Source: an uncultured Chlorobiaceae bacterium (GTDB lineage Bacteria > Bacteroidota > Chlorobiia > Chlorobiales > Chlorobiaceae). From it: a DNA stretch of 64,000 bases. The stretch covers positions 28,186-92,185 of the forward strand of contig CAIMPI010000034.1 in the NCBI GenBank assembly GCA_903843305.1, written 5' to 3'. The position numbers were made by a program, and so were the translations under genes. Shown here piece by piece: positions 1-9,052 of the stretch (position 1 is its first letter; every line of letters starts with the position of its first letter). The notes beneath the pieces were generated by a model that saw only the letters and a list, made by a program, of their open reading frames with translations, ran no database searches and had not been told where the DNA came from.

Positions 1-562
1 TAAAAAGCTTGACAGTACCAGCAGCAATCTGGCGACTTAATGCGCTGTATGCTCCCAGGAGCAATTGCTGACCGGTCTGACCTCTCGCATAAAAGGTTCT
101 GGATACCTGTGCACCACCGAACGAACGGTTGGTCAGGAGTCCACTGTACTCGCGAGCGAACGGAACTCCCTGTGCAACGCAAAGGTCAATAATCTGATTG
201 CTGACCTGAGCCAGCCGATAGACGTTGGCTTCACGCGCCCGATAATCTCCACCTTTAATGGTATCGTAAAAAAGCCGGTAGGCACTGTCACCGTCGTTTG
301 GATAATTTTTGGCTGCGTTGATTCCCCCCTGTGCAGCAATACTGTGCGCACGGCGCGGTGTATCCTGATAGCAGAACACCTTGACGTTGTAACCGAGCTG
401 CCCGAGCGATGCCGCAGCAGAGGCACCAGCCAAGCCGGTACCAATTACAATAATGTCAAGTTTGCGTTTGTTGTTGGGGTTTACCAGCTTGCTGCCTGAT
501 TTATAGGCAGTCCATTTTTCAGCCACCGGCCCTTCAGGGATTCTGGCGTTTAGGCGTGTCAT
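1..562 (-). CDS. sdhA: Succinate dehydrogenase/fumarate reductase flavoprotein subunit, N-terminal part
   Basis: This is a partial gene. I translated it by hand because it runs off the left edge and is missing from the ORF track. It starts ATG at 562 ([12 protein letters not shown]) and is open to base 1, about 187 codons of a family usually near 600-650. It shows an FAD-binding dinucleotide motif ([16 protein letters not shown]) near residues 38-53. The [12 protein letters not shown] stretch near 80 contains the histidine that normally carries covalent FAD. The family oxidises succinate or reduces fumarate at the cytoplasmic face and passes electrons to an iron-sulfur subunit, expected just beyond the window. 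It lies 53 bp downstream of the cytochrome b subunit on the same strand, the usual cytb-flavoprotein order of b558-type complexes. In a green sulfur bacterium it would serve the reductive TCA cycle (inference). Confidence 0.95.
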   Translation of the reverse strand, partial: MTRLNARIPEGPVAEKWTAYKSGSKLVNPNNKRKLDIIVIGTGLAGASAAASLGQLGYNVKVFCYQDTPRRAHSIAAQGGINAAKNYPNDGDSAYRLFYDTIKGGDYRAREANVYRLAQVSNQIIDLCVAQGVPFAREYSGLLTNRSFGGAQVSRTFYARGQTGQQLLLGAYSALSRQIAAGTVKLF

Positions 563-615
563 TGAAAAGTGTTGTGAGTGTTGTTTTCGGCGAAAAACAC
601 AGTCGTGACCGATTA

Positions 616-1287
616 TTAAACTTTATTAAGAAAGAACAAGACATAGATCGGTACAATGCTGAACCCTATGGCAATAACAACAGAGTAGACCGAACCGATT
701 ACCTTTACCGCATCAGTATACTTGCTGTGATTCCAGCCAAGAGTCTGAAATGCCGACTGAATGGCATGGTTTAGATGAATACCAAGAAAAATAAAGCTGA
801 CAATGTAAAAAAGTGAGTACCAAGGGGTTGAAAAGAGAAGGAGTGTCCGATTGTAAAAATCATGAATTGCAATTCCTGCAGGGGGCGCTACAAGACCGAT
901 TTTAATAAAGTAGAAATCGCAAAAATGAAGGGCGAGGAAGATGGAAACAATAATTCCGGTATGAAACATGTACTTGGAAAAGAACGACGTATCAGAACTG
1001 TTACTGCGAGCATAGCCAGTAGGCCGTGCTGCGCGGTTCTGACCTGAGACCACCAAGCCAAAAAGGATATGGAGCAAAAATCCTGCAAAAAGCACAATCT
1101 CAGCCACTTTGATGAGAGGATTAGTGCCCATGAAGGTTGCGGCTGTAGAAAAAGCACGACCTCCGTCATTTTTAAGCAACATAAGGTTAATACCAAGATG
1201 TACGCATAAAAAGGTAACCAGAAAAAGTCCGGCTAGCGCCATAAGTACTTTTTTGGTAATGGATGAATACAAAAACATAGTGTTCAT
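616..1287 (-). CDS. sdhC: Succinate dehydrogenase/fumarate reductase cytochrome b subunit (b558 type)
   Basis: The 223-residue protein has about five hydrophobic helices and belongs to the single-subunit, dihaem b558 membrane-anchor family. It would bind haem b through helix histidines (for example in [10 protein letters not shown] near 30, [10 protein letters not shown] near 72, ALHFCDF near 120 and [11 protein letters not shown] near 171) and exchange electrons with quinone. The likely start is ATG at 1287, with a second in-frame ATG three codons later. The flavoprotein gene follows directly, so the two are probably cotranscribed. The 88-bp gap towards the preceding minus-strand cyclase gene could hold a promoter, but I see no clear one. 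Confidence 0.92.
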   Translation of the reverse strand: MNTMFLYSSITKKVLMALAGLFLVTFLCVHLGINLMLLKNDGGRAFSTAATFMGTNPLIKVAEIVLFAGFLLHILFGLVVSGQNRAARPTGYARSNSSDTSFFSKYMFHTGIIVSIFLALHFCDFYFIKIGLVAPPAGIAIHDFYNRTLLLFSTPWYSLFYIVSFIFLGIHLNHAIQSAFQTLGWNHSKYTDAVKVIGSVYSVVIAIGFSIVPIYVLFFLNKV

Positions 1288-1375
1288 TCTATGGTTATTT
1301 CAATGGGAAAGAACAGAGGATTACATCCTGTGGCCGTAAATGTAGTACTTCGTTTTCTATAATCCAAGAGAAGAA

Positions 1376-2029
1376 TCAGCAACAATTGAGAATATCAACA
1401 AGTGCAACTGCTCTGAGGGGGGAAGCTTCAGCATTGGCAAGTTTCAGCGGAAATCCGCAAAAGATGAAGTGGCACTGCAGAAGCGACTGGAGTTCGGCAA
1501 GATTTTCAATGATAAGCATACCGTTATGAAGCAGGATTGTATGGACAGGTAGATCAAGAACACATGGCGCATCAACCGACATCGTATCCACACCCAACCC
1601 TTTCAACGGAAACCCTGCCAACCACAGGGCTGCATCCAGAGAAAGCACTGGGTAGCCCTCTTCATACCTGGAGGTACCCCAGTATCCGCTCCATCCCGTG
1701 CAGAGCAGCAAAAACTCACACTCCATGATGAGTGCAAAAGCAGGACGAAGCATTTCAGTGGTAATTATTCCGCCGAGGGCGTCCCGAACATCAATGACAA
1801 GCCCTTTCCCGGCAAACTGACCTATACCAAAAGCATCAAGCGATGCTCCATCTTTGAAAATATGTGACGGGAAATCAACATGCGTTCCCGTATGGGAAGA
1901 AAATGTAAGAAGCTGCTCAGCAAAACCATCTTCTGCAACGGAATAGAGATGCTGAAAAACCGGTCCCGGAGTCCCAGGATAGCAGGGCATACCAGGAATA
2001 ATCGTATGACTTAGATCAACAATTTTCAT
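1376..2029 (-). CDS. Cyclase family protein (kynurenine formamidase-like metal hydrolase)
   Basis: The 217-residue protein belongs to the cyclase superfamily (PF04199). The signature SHTGTHVDFPSHIF near residues 45-58 supplies the metal-binding histidines and aspartate, and the N-terminus MKIVDLSHTIIPGMPCYPG is typical. Members are metal-dependent hydrolases such as kynurenine formamidase or isatin hydrolase; the real substrate cannot be read from the sequence. Its start codon overlaps the stop of the upstream alpha/beta hydrolase in an ATGA arrangement, so the two are probably translationally coupled and may act on related compounds (inference). Confidence 0.85.
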   Translation of the reverse strand: MKIVDLSHTIIPGMPCYPGTPGPVFQHLYSVAEDGFAEQLLTFSSHTGTHVDFPSHIFKDGASLDAFGIGQFAGKGLVIDVRDALGGIITTEMLRPAFALIMECEFLLLCTGWSGYWGTSRYEEGYPVLSLDAALWLAGFPLKGLGVDTMSVDAPCVLDLPVHTILLHNGMLIIENLAELQSLLQCHFIFCGFPLKLANAEASPLRAVALVDILNCC

Positions 2030-2808
2030 TCTAATAATTTCTTGCTATCGGCCGAGATTCTGCTCGAAACGTAGTCAATAATCGTCTGAATCGCTTTTTC
2101 CCTCTCGCAATCACAAAAAATCTGGTGCCCTGAATACTCCAGCCATACAATGGACTTGGCAGAGGGTTCTGTGGCAATACTATTGTATACTATAGTTGCG
2201 CTTTCAGGAAGAACGGTGCTTTCCCTGCGGCAATGCAGAATTAAAACTGGAACGGCAACTCGACCGAGCAATGACCGACTATATTTTATCAGCTTAAAAA
2301 AAGAGATGGCTGTATCTGTCGGCACCCATGTATAGTGAGGAAGAGCATTTAGACTATTTGCTCCAGAAAAAAGCGTCTTTAACTCCCAATTCCTGATAAT
2401 CTTACTGACAAGGGGAGCAACAACATGCATGGGACGACCTGGAGCCAACACGGATACCAGCTTGATAGCGGGTGCGGCAAGAATCAGGGAATCAATCTTA
2501 TCCTGGTATCTGACTGCAAGATTCAGTGAGAGAAGAGCGCCCATACTATGCCCAATCACAATAATCCGCTCAGCCTCAATACTAAGCTTTTGCAGCGCCT
2601 GATCGGCATCCGACATCCAAGCATCCCATCTCACCCCCCTGAGCGCCTCCGGCGATGATGCTCCATGACCAGCAAGCAAAGGCATTCTTACAGGAATACC
2701 AAGCTCAGTGAGAGGCGCAAACAACGCTTTTACACTATCAAGGGTCGCCGTAAAACCGTGAAGAATAAGAACACCAAAAGAATTGCGGACATTGTTTTGT
2801 TCAGGCAT
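2026..2808 (-). CDS. Alpha/beta hydrolase, carboxylesterase/monoacylglycerol-lipase type
   Basis: I place the start at ATG 2808 (MPEQNNVRNSFGVLILHGF), giving about 260 residues. The longer track ORF adds 29 residues (MYFWLFGVLWG...) that do not look like family sequence. The protein shows the HGF oxyanion-hole motif, the nucleophile elbow GHSMGALLSL and a C-terminal SGHQIF histidine. At the position where Est30-type esterases carry the acid HD, this protein reads RRESTV, so the third catalytic residue seems to be Glu rather than Asp. The family hydrolyses short carboxyl esters or monoacylglycerols in the cytoplasm. It is coupled to the cyclase gene by an ATGA overlap. Confidence 0.85.
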   Translation of the reverse strand: MPEQNNVRNSFGVLILHGFTATLDSVKALFAPLTELGIPVRMPLLAGHGASSPEALRGVRWDAWMSDADQALQKLSIEAERIIVIGHSMGALLSLNLAVRYQDKIDSLILAAPAIKLVSVLAPGRPMHVVAPLVSKIIRNWELKTLFSGANSLNALPHYTWVPTDTAISFFKLIKYSRSLLGRVAVPVLILHCRRESTVLPESATIVYNSIATEPSAKSIVWLEYSGHQIFCDCEREKAIQTIIDYVSSRISADSKKLLE

Positions 2809-2943
2809 TATAACATCCCAGAAAAATCTACTGCATCTCAGTATGAAAGCATCCCTATGAATGCCCCATAGAACACCGAATAACCAAAAATACAACGTTA
2901 TATGGGAATTTCCCGTTTAATTGCTATTTTTCAGAGGCGTTTA

Positions 2944-3456
2944 ATGAACATTAAGAATGAGACGATGCGCAAGGTTTTAATGTTTGGCTCACTGCTACTA
3001 TCCTTGGCTCTCAGCTCCTGTTCTTCTTCAAGGCTCGAATTCACCGGCATTTCACCCGAAGAGGCATATAGGCTGGGAAAAATCAAAAATACCCCTTATT
3101 GCATCGACGGCAAGGTGTATTCACCCATAAGCTATGAGGAGGCTGTCGCCTATGAGGAGACTGGCATCGCATCGTGGTACGGTCAGGAAACCCTCGATCA
3201 GCATAGCGGGCAGTTAACGGCTTATGGAGAAATATTCGACCCGTCAAGACCCAGCGCAGCACATAAATACCTCCCTCTCCCTTCTCTTGTGAAGGTAACA
3301 AACCTTGACACCCATTCTTCGATTGTGGTCCGAGTCAATGACAGAGGCCCATTCATTGGTGACCGCGTGATTGATCTGAGTGCAGAAGCGGCAAAAAGGT
3401 TAGGATTCTTTGAAAAAGGAACTGCTAAGGTCAAGATTGAAGTGCTTTCCCGATAA
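2944..3456 (+). CDS. rlpA: Septal ring lytic transglycosylase RlpA-like lipoprotein
   Basis: The protein has a lipoprotein signal (MRKVLMFGSLLLSLALSSC, lipobox LSSC) and then a double-psi beta-barrel RlpA domain: GIASWYGQ, AAHKYLPLPSLVKVTNL, VRVNDRGPF and RVIDLSAEAA. The DRGPF aspartate and the upstream region match catalytic RlpA proteins, which cleave murein strands lacking stem peptides at division sites. There is no SPOR domain, so it is a short form of about 170 residues (about 163 if translation starts at the MRKV methionine). The track ORF starts 14 codons earlier at 2902; I prefer 2944 or 2965 because they place the signal peptide at the N-terminus. It stands alone on the plus strand and converges with the transaldolase gene. 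Confidence 0.85.
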   Translation: MNIKNETMRKVLMFGSLLLSLALSSCSSSRLEFTGISPEEAYRLGKIKNTPYCIDGKVYSPISYEEAVAYEETGIASWYGQETLDQHSGQLTAYGEIFDPSRPSAAHKYLPLPSLVKVTNLDTHSSIVVRVNDRGPFIGDRVIDLSAEAAKRLGFFEKGTAKVKIEVLSR

Positions 3457-3514
3457 TTCTATGTTGCACTCCGTTAAGCGCCAGTGAATCTAACCCTGAA
3501 TAGGTAAACAATCA

Positions 3515-4183
3515 TTATTTTTTTATAATAGCCGCATCTTCTGAAAACTTTTTCAGACCGAGATCGGTCAGTGGGTGGTTTACAAGCTGCTTAATCACAC
3601 TATAAGGGATAGTGGCAACGTGAGCCCCCAGCATAGCAGCATCAACAACATGCTGCGGGTGACGCACGCTGGCAACAATCACCTCTGTCATATAAGTGAA
3701 ATTATCGAAAATGGTGAGAATCTGCTTGACAAGCTCCATCCCATCGGTACTGATGTCGTCAAGCCTGCCAACAAACGGACTAACATAGCTGGCACCCGCT
3801 TTGGCTGCAAGCAGCGCCTGATTGGGTGAAAAAACCAGTGTGGCATTGGTCAGAATTCCCTTATCCGCAAAGTATCTGATTGCTTTAAGACCATCAAGGG
3901 TTATCGGACATTTGATAACTACATTATCATCAATCTCGGCCAGCTCTTCACCTTCGGCAATCATCCCTTCGGCATCAAGCGAGGTTACTTCAGCGCTTAC
4001 AGGGCCGTCCACAATATTACAAATTTTGGTAATATGATCCTTGAAGGCCTGCCAGGTAAAAGCTGAAGAATCCCCTGCGATTTTGGCAATAAGCGAAGGA
4101 TTTGTAGTCACACCATCAAGAACACCAAGTTCCTGTGCCGCCTGAATTTCATCAAGATTGGCAGTATCAATAAAAAATTGCAT
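3515..4183 (-). CDS. tal: Small transaldolase (fructose-6-phosphate aldolase/TalC family)
   Basis: This 222-residue protein belongs to the short transaldolase/FSA family: [31 protein letters not shown] at the N-terminus, with the Schiff-base lysine in VVIKCPIT near residue 91. It transfers dihydroxyacetone units in the non-oxidative pentose phosphate pathway, or performs aldol cleavage of fructose 6-phosphate. Members of this length in green sulfur bacteria are generally annotated as transaldolase. It lies 9 bp after the deoxyhypusine-synthase-like gene on the same strand and is probably cotranscribed. Transaldolase and FSA activity cannot be separated by eye. Confidence 0.92.
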   Translation of the reverse strand: MQFFIDTANLDEIQAAQELGVLDGVTTNPSLIAKIAGDSSAFTWQAFKDHITKICNIVDGPVSAEVTSLDAEGMIAEGEELAEIDDNVVIKCPITLDGLKAIRYFADKGILTNATLVFSPNQALLAAKAGASYVSPFVGRLDDISTDGMELVKQILTIFDNFTYMTEVIVASVRHPQHVVDAAMLGAHVATIPYSVIKQLVNHPLTDLGLKKFSEDAAIIKK

Positions 4184-4192
4184 TGGTTCTCC

Positions 4193-5242
4193 CTATATAT
4201 TTACTTGTTCAGCGTTGAGCATCGTATTGAAATTTTTCGCCTGGCGCCCCTCCCAGTTGCGTTTGTGATAGGCATAACCAGCAATAAGCGGAAATGCAAT
4301 AGTGGCTTCCGCAAAAACCATCTGCTCATGAACGGTATCAACCTTCCCCCATGAACTGGCCTCCTTGAGGGTCGAACCGGAAAGAGCACCATCACGCTCA
4401 TCGGCCACCGTGATTTGTACTGCATAAGTGTGCATGGTCACCTTTTCGTAACCGAGCACTTCTGCGGCAACAACGATATCCTGGGTAAAGTTTTTCGGTA
4501 CCCCGCCGCCAATCATCAGAATTCCAGTCTTGTCGTTTTCAATCTTGATCCTGGTAAGCTCACGAAAATCCTTCACTGAATCGATGGCTACATGCTGCTC
4601 GGGGTTATTCCACTGATGGTGAACCAGCCCGAACCCGGCGGAGCAGTCAGAAAACGCTGGACAGAAAATCGGCACACCCTTTTCATAAGCCTTGTAGACA
4701 ATGGAGTTCCTGTCAAAGTTATTTTGCTCAATGTATTTACCCATTTCGACAATGAATTCGCGAGAAGAGTATGACCCCGGCTTCATGGAATTGGCAATAA
4801 TCGCAGTTGTATCATCGCAAACGCGAAGATCATCCTCATCAATAAAGGTATCGTAAATGCGGTCGATATGCAGTTCCCTGAGAACTGCATCATCAATGAA
4901 CTGGGTTCCCTTGTAGTGCCGAAACCCAAGCGCTTCAAAAAAATCCTGGTCAACAATGTTTGCTCCGGTGGATACAATCGCATCAACCATATTACTGTCA
5001 ATCATGTCAATAATAACCTGCTTCAACCCCGCACTGATCAGCGAACCCGCGAGAGTAAGAATAACGGCGCATTCCTTGTCCTGCTGCATGAGATCAACAA
5101 TAAATGCCGCTCTTGCCAGATTTCTTGCCTGAAATGCGGTATGGCTCATCTGGTCGATGAGAGGCACAATATTCAACTGCTTGATATCAATATGGCGTAC
5201 CGGTGCGCTCAGTAACTCCTCTTTGCTGAATCCTGACTGCAT
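4193..5242 (-). CDS. Deoxyhypusine synthase-like protein (possible homospermidine synthase)
   Basis: I start the gene at ATG 5242 (MQSGFSKEELLSAPV), preceded by GGAG at good spacing, giving 349 residues. The longer track ORF would overlap the SRP RNA gene. The fold signature is that of deoxyhypusine synthase: an NAD-binding IVSTGANIVDQDF region, GGGVPKNFTQD carrying the likely catalytic lysine, and SGSTLKEASSWGKV near the end. In eukaryotes and archaea the enzyme moves an aminobutyl group from spermidine to eIF5A/aIF5A. Bacteria use EF-P, so bacterial members are more likely to act in polyamine chemistry such as homospermidine synthesis; this is inference. The transaldolase gene follows 9 bp downstream. 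Confidence 0.82.
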   Translation of the reverse strand: MQSGFSKEELLSAPVRHIDIKQLNIVPLIDQMSHTAFQARNLARAAFIVDLMQQDKECAVILTLAGSLISAGLKQVIIDMIDSNMVDAIVSTGANIVDQDFFEALGFRHYKGTQFIDDAVLRELHIDRIYDTFIDEDDLRVCDDTTAIIANSMKPGSYSSREFIVEMGKYIEQNNFDRNSIVYKAYEKGVPIFCPAFSDCSAGFGLVHHQWNNPEQHVAIDSVKDFRELTRIKIENDKTGILMIGGGVPKNFTQDIVVAAEVLGYEKVTMHTYAVQITVADERDGALSGSTLKEASSWGKVDTVHEQMVFAEATIAFPLIAGYAYHKRNWEGRQAKNFNTMLNAEQVNI

Positions 5243-5280
5243 AAGTGCTCCAGATGCGATTAAAAGTGGAGAAATACAAA

Positions 5281-5383
5281 AAGAGAGTAAGCTTACTATA
5301 TCACACACTCAAATTACCGGATGCTGCTTCCTTCCGGATCTGACATGGTTGGGCAACTGAGCGTTGTATAGGACTTACTCTCC
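5281..5383 (-). ncRNA. ffs: Signal recognition particle RNA, small bacterial (4.5S) type
   Basis: On the minus strand the sequence contains GTCAGATCCGGAAGGAAGCAGC, shown here as GATCCGGAAGGAAGCAGC. This is the hallmark domain IV of SRP RNA, with its GGAA tetraloop and the asymmetric loop bound by Ffh. The outer ends pair as well: GAGAGTAAG near 5373-5381 complements CTTACTCTC near 5283-5291. These give a closed hairpin of about 103 nt, close to E. coli 4.5S RNA. The exact ends are estimated from the terminal helix. The RNA forms the SRP with Ffh for cotranslational membrane targeting, which fits the yidC, yidD and sec genes elsewhere in the window. The remaining 230 bp up to trpS hold no visible gene. 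Confidence 0.93.
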
Positions 5384-5613
5384 AAAGAGACAGGTTTTCG
5401 AATTGCTATTGATGTGCTGATCGAAAACAAGTTTGCAAATATACTACATAGTGAACTGAAAACAAAAAAAACAAACAAATACCTTTTATCTTTCTGTCAA
5501 CTGTTATAACTTCCAAAGCATTAAACAAGCTTTAATAGAAAAACGAAAACTCTCTACGATCCTGCCTGAAACAGCCGCCCTCGCTGCCGGTTGATGCGGC
5601 AATAATTATTTTT

Positions 5614-6675
5614 ATGGAAACACAGCGGATTTTAAGCGGAATGCGCCCAACCGGCAAACTTCATCTTGGACATTATACCGGAGCCCTTGAAAGCTGGGTT
5701 GAGCAACAGAATCTGCTGGACGAAAACGGTTCAAGAGCTTATGATACATGCTTTCTCATTGCAGATTATCATAACCTGACGACATCGCTGGAAACCGGAG
5801 AGATCTACAATCACACACTCGATATGCTGATCGACTGGCTGGCGGCAGGCATTGATCCTGAAAAAAGCCCTGTTTTCCGTCAATCGCAAGTCAAGGAACA
5901 TGCTGAGCTGTTTCTAATTTTCGCTATGCTGATTACTTCGTCACGTCTTGAAAGAAACCCGACACTGAAGGAGCAGGTACGCGATCTTAATATGGAGTCG
6001 ATGAGCTACGGTCATCTGGGTTACCCTGTTCTCCAGGCGGCAGATATTCTTCTCTACAAAGGCAATGTCGTTCCGGTTGGTGAGGATCAAATCCCTCATG
6101 TTGAAATTACCAGGGAGATTGCACGTAAATTCAACAAGAACTATCCTCACCCTGTACTCGGCGAGGTCTTTGCTGAACCGGCTCCAAAAATAACAAAATT
6201 TTCTCGTCTTGTCGGGCTCGACGGAAAAGCTAAAATGTCAAAGTCTCTTGGCAATACTATTCTGCTTGCAGACGGGCCTGAGGAGATTCTAAAAAAAATG
6301 CGCACGGCGGTAACTGATACACTAAAAATCCGGAAAAATGATCCCGGCCACCCCGAGATCTGCACGGTGTTCAGTTATCACGCGAAATTTGCTCCTCCTG
6401 ATCAACTCTGCACTATAGAGGAGGATTGCCGTTCCGGTAAGCTTGGCTGTGTAGACTGCAAGAAACTCTGCGCCTCGAATATTTCGAAGGAGCTAGCCCC
6501 GCTTATTGAAAAGCGCCATTTTTATACGATGCATATCGATCTTGTAAAAGATATTCTTTTTGACGGTGAGGTAAAGGCACGAATGATTGCCAACCATACC
6601 ATGCAGGAAGTGAGAACTGCCATGAAGCTTGGCGAAATAACCTCCGTCAACCATCATGGACAAGCAAAATGCTGA
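5614..6675 (+). CDS. trpS: Tryptophan--tRNA ligase with a probable [4Fe-4S] cysteine motif
   Basis: The 353-residue class I synthetase charges tRNA-Trp. The HIGH motif is HLGH at residues 17-20 and KMSKS is at 207-211. In the C-terminal half, cysteines fall at 250, 272, 279 and 282, a C-x21-C-x6-C-x2-C spacing. This is nearly the C-x22-C-x6-C-x2-C pattern known to bind a [4Fe-4S] cluster beside the anticodon in Thermotoga maritima TrpRS. Two further cysteines (266, 287) lie nearby. Its last codons overlap the start of the HAD phosphatase gene by 7 bp, so the two are coupled. Confidence 0.97.
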   Translation: METQRILSGMRPTGKLHLGHYTGALESWVEQQNLLDENGSRAYDTCFLIADYHNLTTSLETGEIYNHTLDMLIDWLAAGIDPEKSPVFRQSQVKEHAELFLIFAMLITSSRLERNPTLKEQVRDLNMESMSYGHLGYPVLQAADILLYKGNVVPVGEDQIPHVEITREIARKFNKNYPHPVLGEVFAEPAPKITKFSRLVGLDGKAKMSKSLGNTILLADGPEEILKKMRTAVTDTLKIRKNDPGHPEICTVFSYHAKFAPPDQLCTIEEDCRSGKLGCVDCKKLCASNISKELAPLIEKRHFYTMHIDLVKDILFDGEVKARMIANHTMQEVRTAMKLGEITSVNHHGQAKC

Positions 6676-7370
6676 ACGACAGAAGATACGCCTTTATCTT
6701 TGACATGGATGGAGTGCTGACCGATAATATGCGTTTTCATGCAGACTCATGGGTGCAACTTTTCAGGGATTTTGGCCTTGAAGGGCTTGATGCCGAAAGG
6801 TACCTGGTAGAAACAGCGGGCATGAAAGGCCACGATGTCCTCCGCTACTTTCTCAACCCGAACATCAGTGAAGCGGAGGCCAGCCAGCTTACTGAGCTCA
6901 AGGATTTTCTTTACCGTGTCACATCGCGCGACCTCATCAAACCAATACCTGGTCTTGTGGGGTTTCTTAATGCGGCTGAGACACGAAAAATCGCACTTGG
7001 AATCGGAACCGGCGCTGGCCCAAAAAACATTGATTATGTGCTTGGGCTCCTTAAACTTGAAGATAAGTTCCGAGCTATTGTGGAGCCATCTCAGGTTTGT
7101 CACGGCAAACCTCATCCTGATATTTTTTTGCGTGTAGCGGAACTTCTTGATGTACACCCTTCGGCTTGCATAGTTTTTGAGGACGCCTTGCCTGGTGTTG
7201 ACGCCGCGCGCAAGGCTGGAATGCAATGCGTTGCCATAACAACAACTAACAGAACCGAAGCATTCAGCAGTTTCGAAAATATTGTACAGGTTATCGACGA
7301 TTTTACACAGCTTTGTCCTGATGATCTCCTTGAAAAACTCTCCAGGATAGAACACGCGGCACTTATATAA
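6669..7370 (+). CDS. HAD-superfamily phosphatase/phosphomutase, beta-phosphoglucomutase-like
   Basis: The 233-residue protein has the HAD motifs in order: [10 protein letters not shown] (motif I, nucleophile Asp near residue 11), GIGTGAG (motif II region), HGKPHPD (motif III lysine) and [11 protein letters not shown] (motif IV acids). A helical cap follows motif I, as in beta-phosphoglucomutase and phosphoglycolate phosphatase relatives. It probably acts on a small phosphorylated sugar or metabolite; the substrate cannot be assigned. It overlaps trpS by 7 bp and is followed 10 bp later by argS, so the three form a plus-strand operon. Confidence 0.88.
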   Translation: MLNDRRYAFIFDMDGVLTDNMRFHADSWVQLFRDFGLEGLDAERYLVETAGMKGHDVLRYFLNPNISEAEASQLTELKDFLYRVTSRDLIKPIPGLVGFLNAAETRKIALGIGTGAGPKNIDYVLGLLKLEDKFRAIVEPSQVCHGKPHPDIFLRVAELLDVHPSACIVFEDALPGVDAARKAGMQCVAITTTNRTEAFSSFENIVQVIDDFTQLCPDDLLEKLSRIEHAALI

Positions 7371-7380
7371 AGACAGTCTT

Positions 7381-9042
7381 ATGCTCGAATTTTTTCTTCC
7401 AGTCATTCAGAAAGCCCTTTACTCGGCAGGCGTAACTACCGACAAACCTATCCGTCTTGAACAGCCTTCGGACAAGAAGTTTGGAGACTTTTCGACAAAT
7501 ATAGCTTTGCTTGCCGCAAAAGAGTGCAGGAGAAACCCCCGAGAACTTGCACAGGAGATTATCCCGCACTTGGCGTTTCCTCCGGATACTGTTGCAAGAA
7601 TTGACGTGGCTGGAGCAGGGTTCATAAACTTTTATCTTACCCCGCTGTTTATAATGCACTCTGTCGAACAAGTACTGCAAGATGGCGACAAATATGGAAA
7701 GGACAGTATCGGCAAAGGGCAAAAAGCTATCGTCGAATATGTGAGTGCCAATCCAACCGGGCCGCTTACTATCGGACGTGGCCGGGGCGGAGTGCTGGGA
7801 GACTGTATTGCAAATCTTTTTGAAACACAAGGATATGAGGTCACCCGGGAGTATTATTTCAACGATGCCGGACGTCAGATGCAGATTCTCGGGGAATCGG
7901 TACAGCTCCGTTATCTGGAATGCTGTGGGAAAGAGACAGAGTTTCCCACTACTCATTACCAAGGTGAATATATCCGGGAAATCGCTGAAAAGATCTACTC
8001 CCTCCACGGAACAACAGTGGAAAAGAGCAATGACCTCAATCTTTTTAAAAAGATTGCTGAAGAGATCATTTTTACATCGATACGCAAAACACTCGAGCGT
8101 CTGAGCATCCACCATGACTCATTTTTCAATGAACATACCCTTTACACGCCTGATACCCAAGGCGTAGCTGCTAACCAGAGAGTCATAGACAAACTCAGAA
8201 AAAAAGAGTTCATCACAGAATATGACGGAGCCGTCTGGTTTCTGACAACGAAGCTCGGCCAGGAAAAGGACAAGGTGCTCATCAAATCTTCGGGCGAACC
8301 GAGCTATCGATTACCTGATATTGCCTACCACATCACAAAGTTCGAGCGGGGCTACGACATCATCGTCAATGTTTTCGGTGCTGATCATATCGATGAATAC
8401 CCTGACGTCCTTGAGGCTCTCAAGATTCTCGGTTATGATACCGACCGTATCAAAATTGCCATCAACCAGTTTGTAACAACAACGGTGGATGGACAAACCC
8501 TTAAAATGTCGACAAGAAAAGGGAATGCTGATCTGCTTGACGACTTGATTGATGATGTCGGCGCAGATGCCACAAGACTTTTTTTCATTATGCGCGGCAA
8601 GGATTCTCACCTGAACTTCGATATCGAACTGGCAAAAAAACAGTCCAAAGAAAATCCGGTTTTCTACCTGCAATATGCTCATGCGCGAATTTGCAGTCTT
8701 TTGCGCATGGCTCAGCAGGAAACAGGGTTTAACCCTTCAGACAGTGCCGCCGATTACCAGTTACTGCGCCTGCTTAATTCTCCTGAAGAGGTCCAGCTTG
8801 GCTTTGCGCTGCTTGACTATCCCGATATGATAAAAACAAGCCTGCGCATGCTTGAACCACAAAAGATGGTTGAGTATCTGCACTCTCTGGCGGAACTGTT
8901 TCACCGTTTTTATCAGGAGTGCCCCATACTCAAGGCTGAACCCGATATCTGTAAAGCAAGACTTTTTCTTTCATTGGCGACACGCCAGGTGCTGCGCAAC
9001 GGCTTCAGGATTCTTGGCGTTTCTGCACCTGAGTCGATGTAG
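7381..9042 (+). CDS. argS: Arginine--tRNA ligase
   Basis: The protein has 553 residues, the usual length. It has the N-terminal Add-1 domain ([21 protein letters not shown]), the catalytic domain and a C-terminal DALR anticodon-binding domain. The KMSTRKGN signature is intact. The HIGH motif is degenerate: in [15 protein letters not shown] the usual H-x-G-H reads T130-I-G-R133. The rest of the signature matches ArgRS closely, so this is still the arginyl enzyme. It converges with nadD with a gap of only 10 bp. Long minus-strand ORFs across this gene are shadows. Confidence 0.97.
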   Translation: MLEFFLPVIQKALYSAGVTTDKPIRLEQPSDKKFGDFSTNIALLAAKECRRNPRELAQEIIPHLAFPPDTVARIDVAGAGFINFYLTPLFIMHSVEQVLQDGDKYGKDSIGKGQKAIVEYVSANPTGPLTIGRGRGGVLGDCIANLFETQGYEVTREYYFNDAGRQMQILGESVQLRYLECCGKETEFPTTHYQGEYIREIAEKIYSLHGTTVEKSNDLNLFKKIAEEIIFTSIRKTLERLSIHHDSFFNEHTLYTPDTQGVAANQRVIDKLRKKEFITEYDGAVWFLTTKLGQEKDKVLIKSSGEPSYRLPDIAYHITKFERGYDIIVNVFGADHIDEYPDVLEALKILGYDTDRIKIAINQFVTTTVDGQTLKMSTRKGNADLLDDLIDDVGADATRLFFIMRGKDSHLNFDIELAKKQSKENPVFYLQYAHARICSLLRMAQQETGFNPSDSAADYQLLRLLNSPEEVQLGFALLDYPDMIKTSLRMLEPQKMVEYLHSLAELFHRFYQECPILKAEPDICKARLFLSLATRQVLRNGFRILGVSAPESM

Positions 9043-9052
9043 AGGAGTGGAT

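Noticed and set aside
65-499. 144-residue plus-strand ORF and 103-residue minus-strand ORF (133-444) at the left edge
   Set aside because: Both lie over the sdhA flavoprotein frame, which is clearly the real gene and is missing from the track only because it runs off the window.
7363-8115. 250-residue minus-strand ORF
   Set aside because: It is antisense to argS and has no recognisable domain; the same holds for 6747-7406 over the HAD gene.
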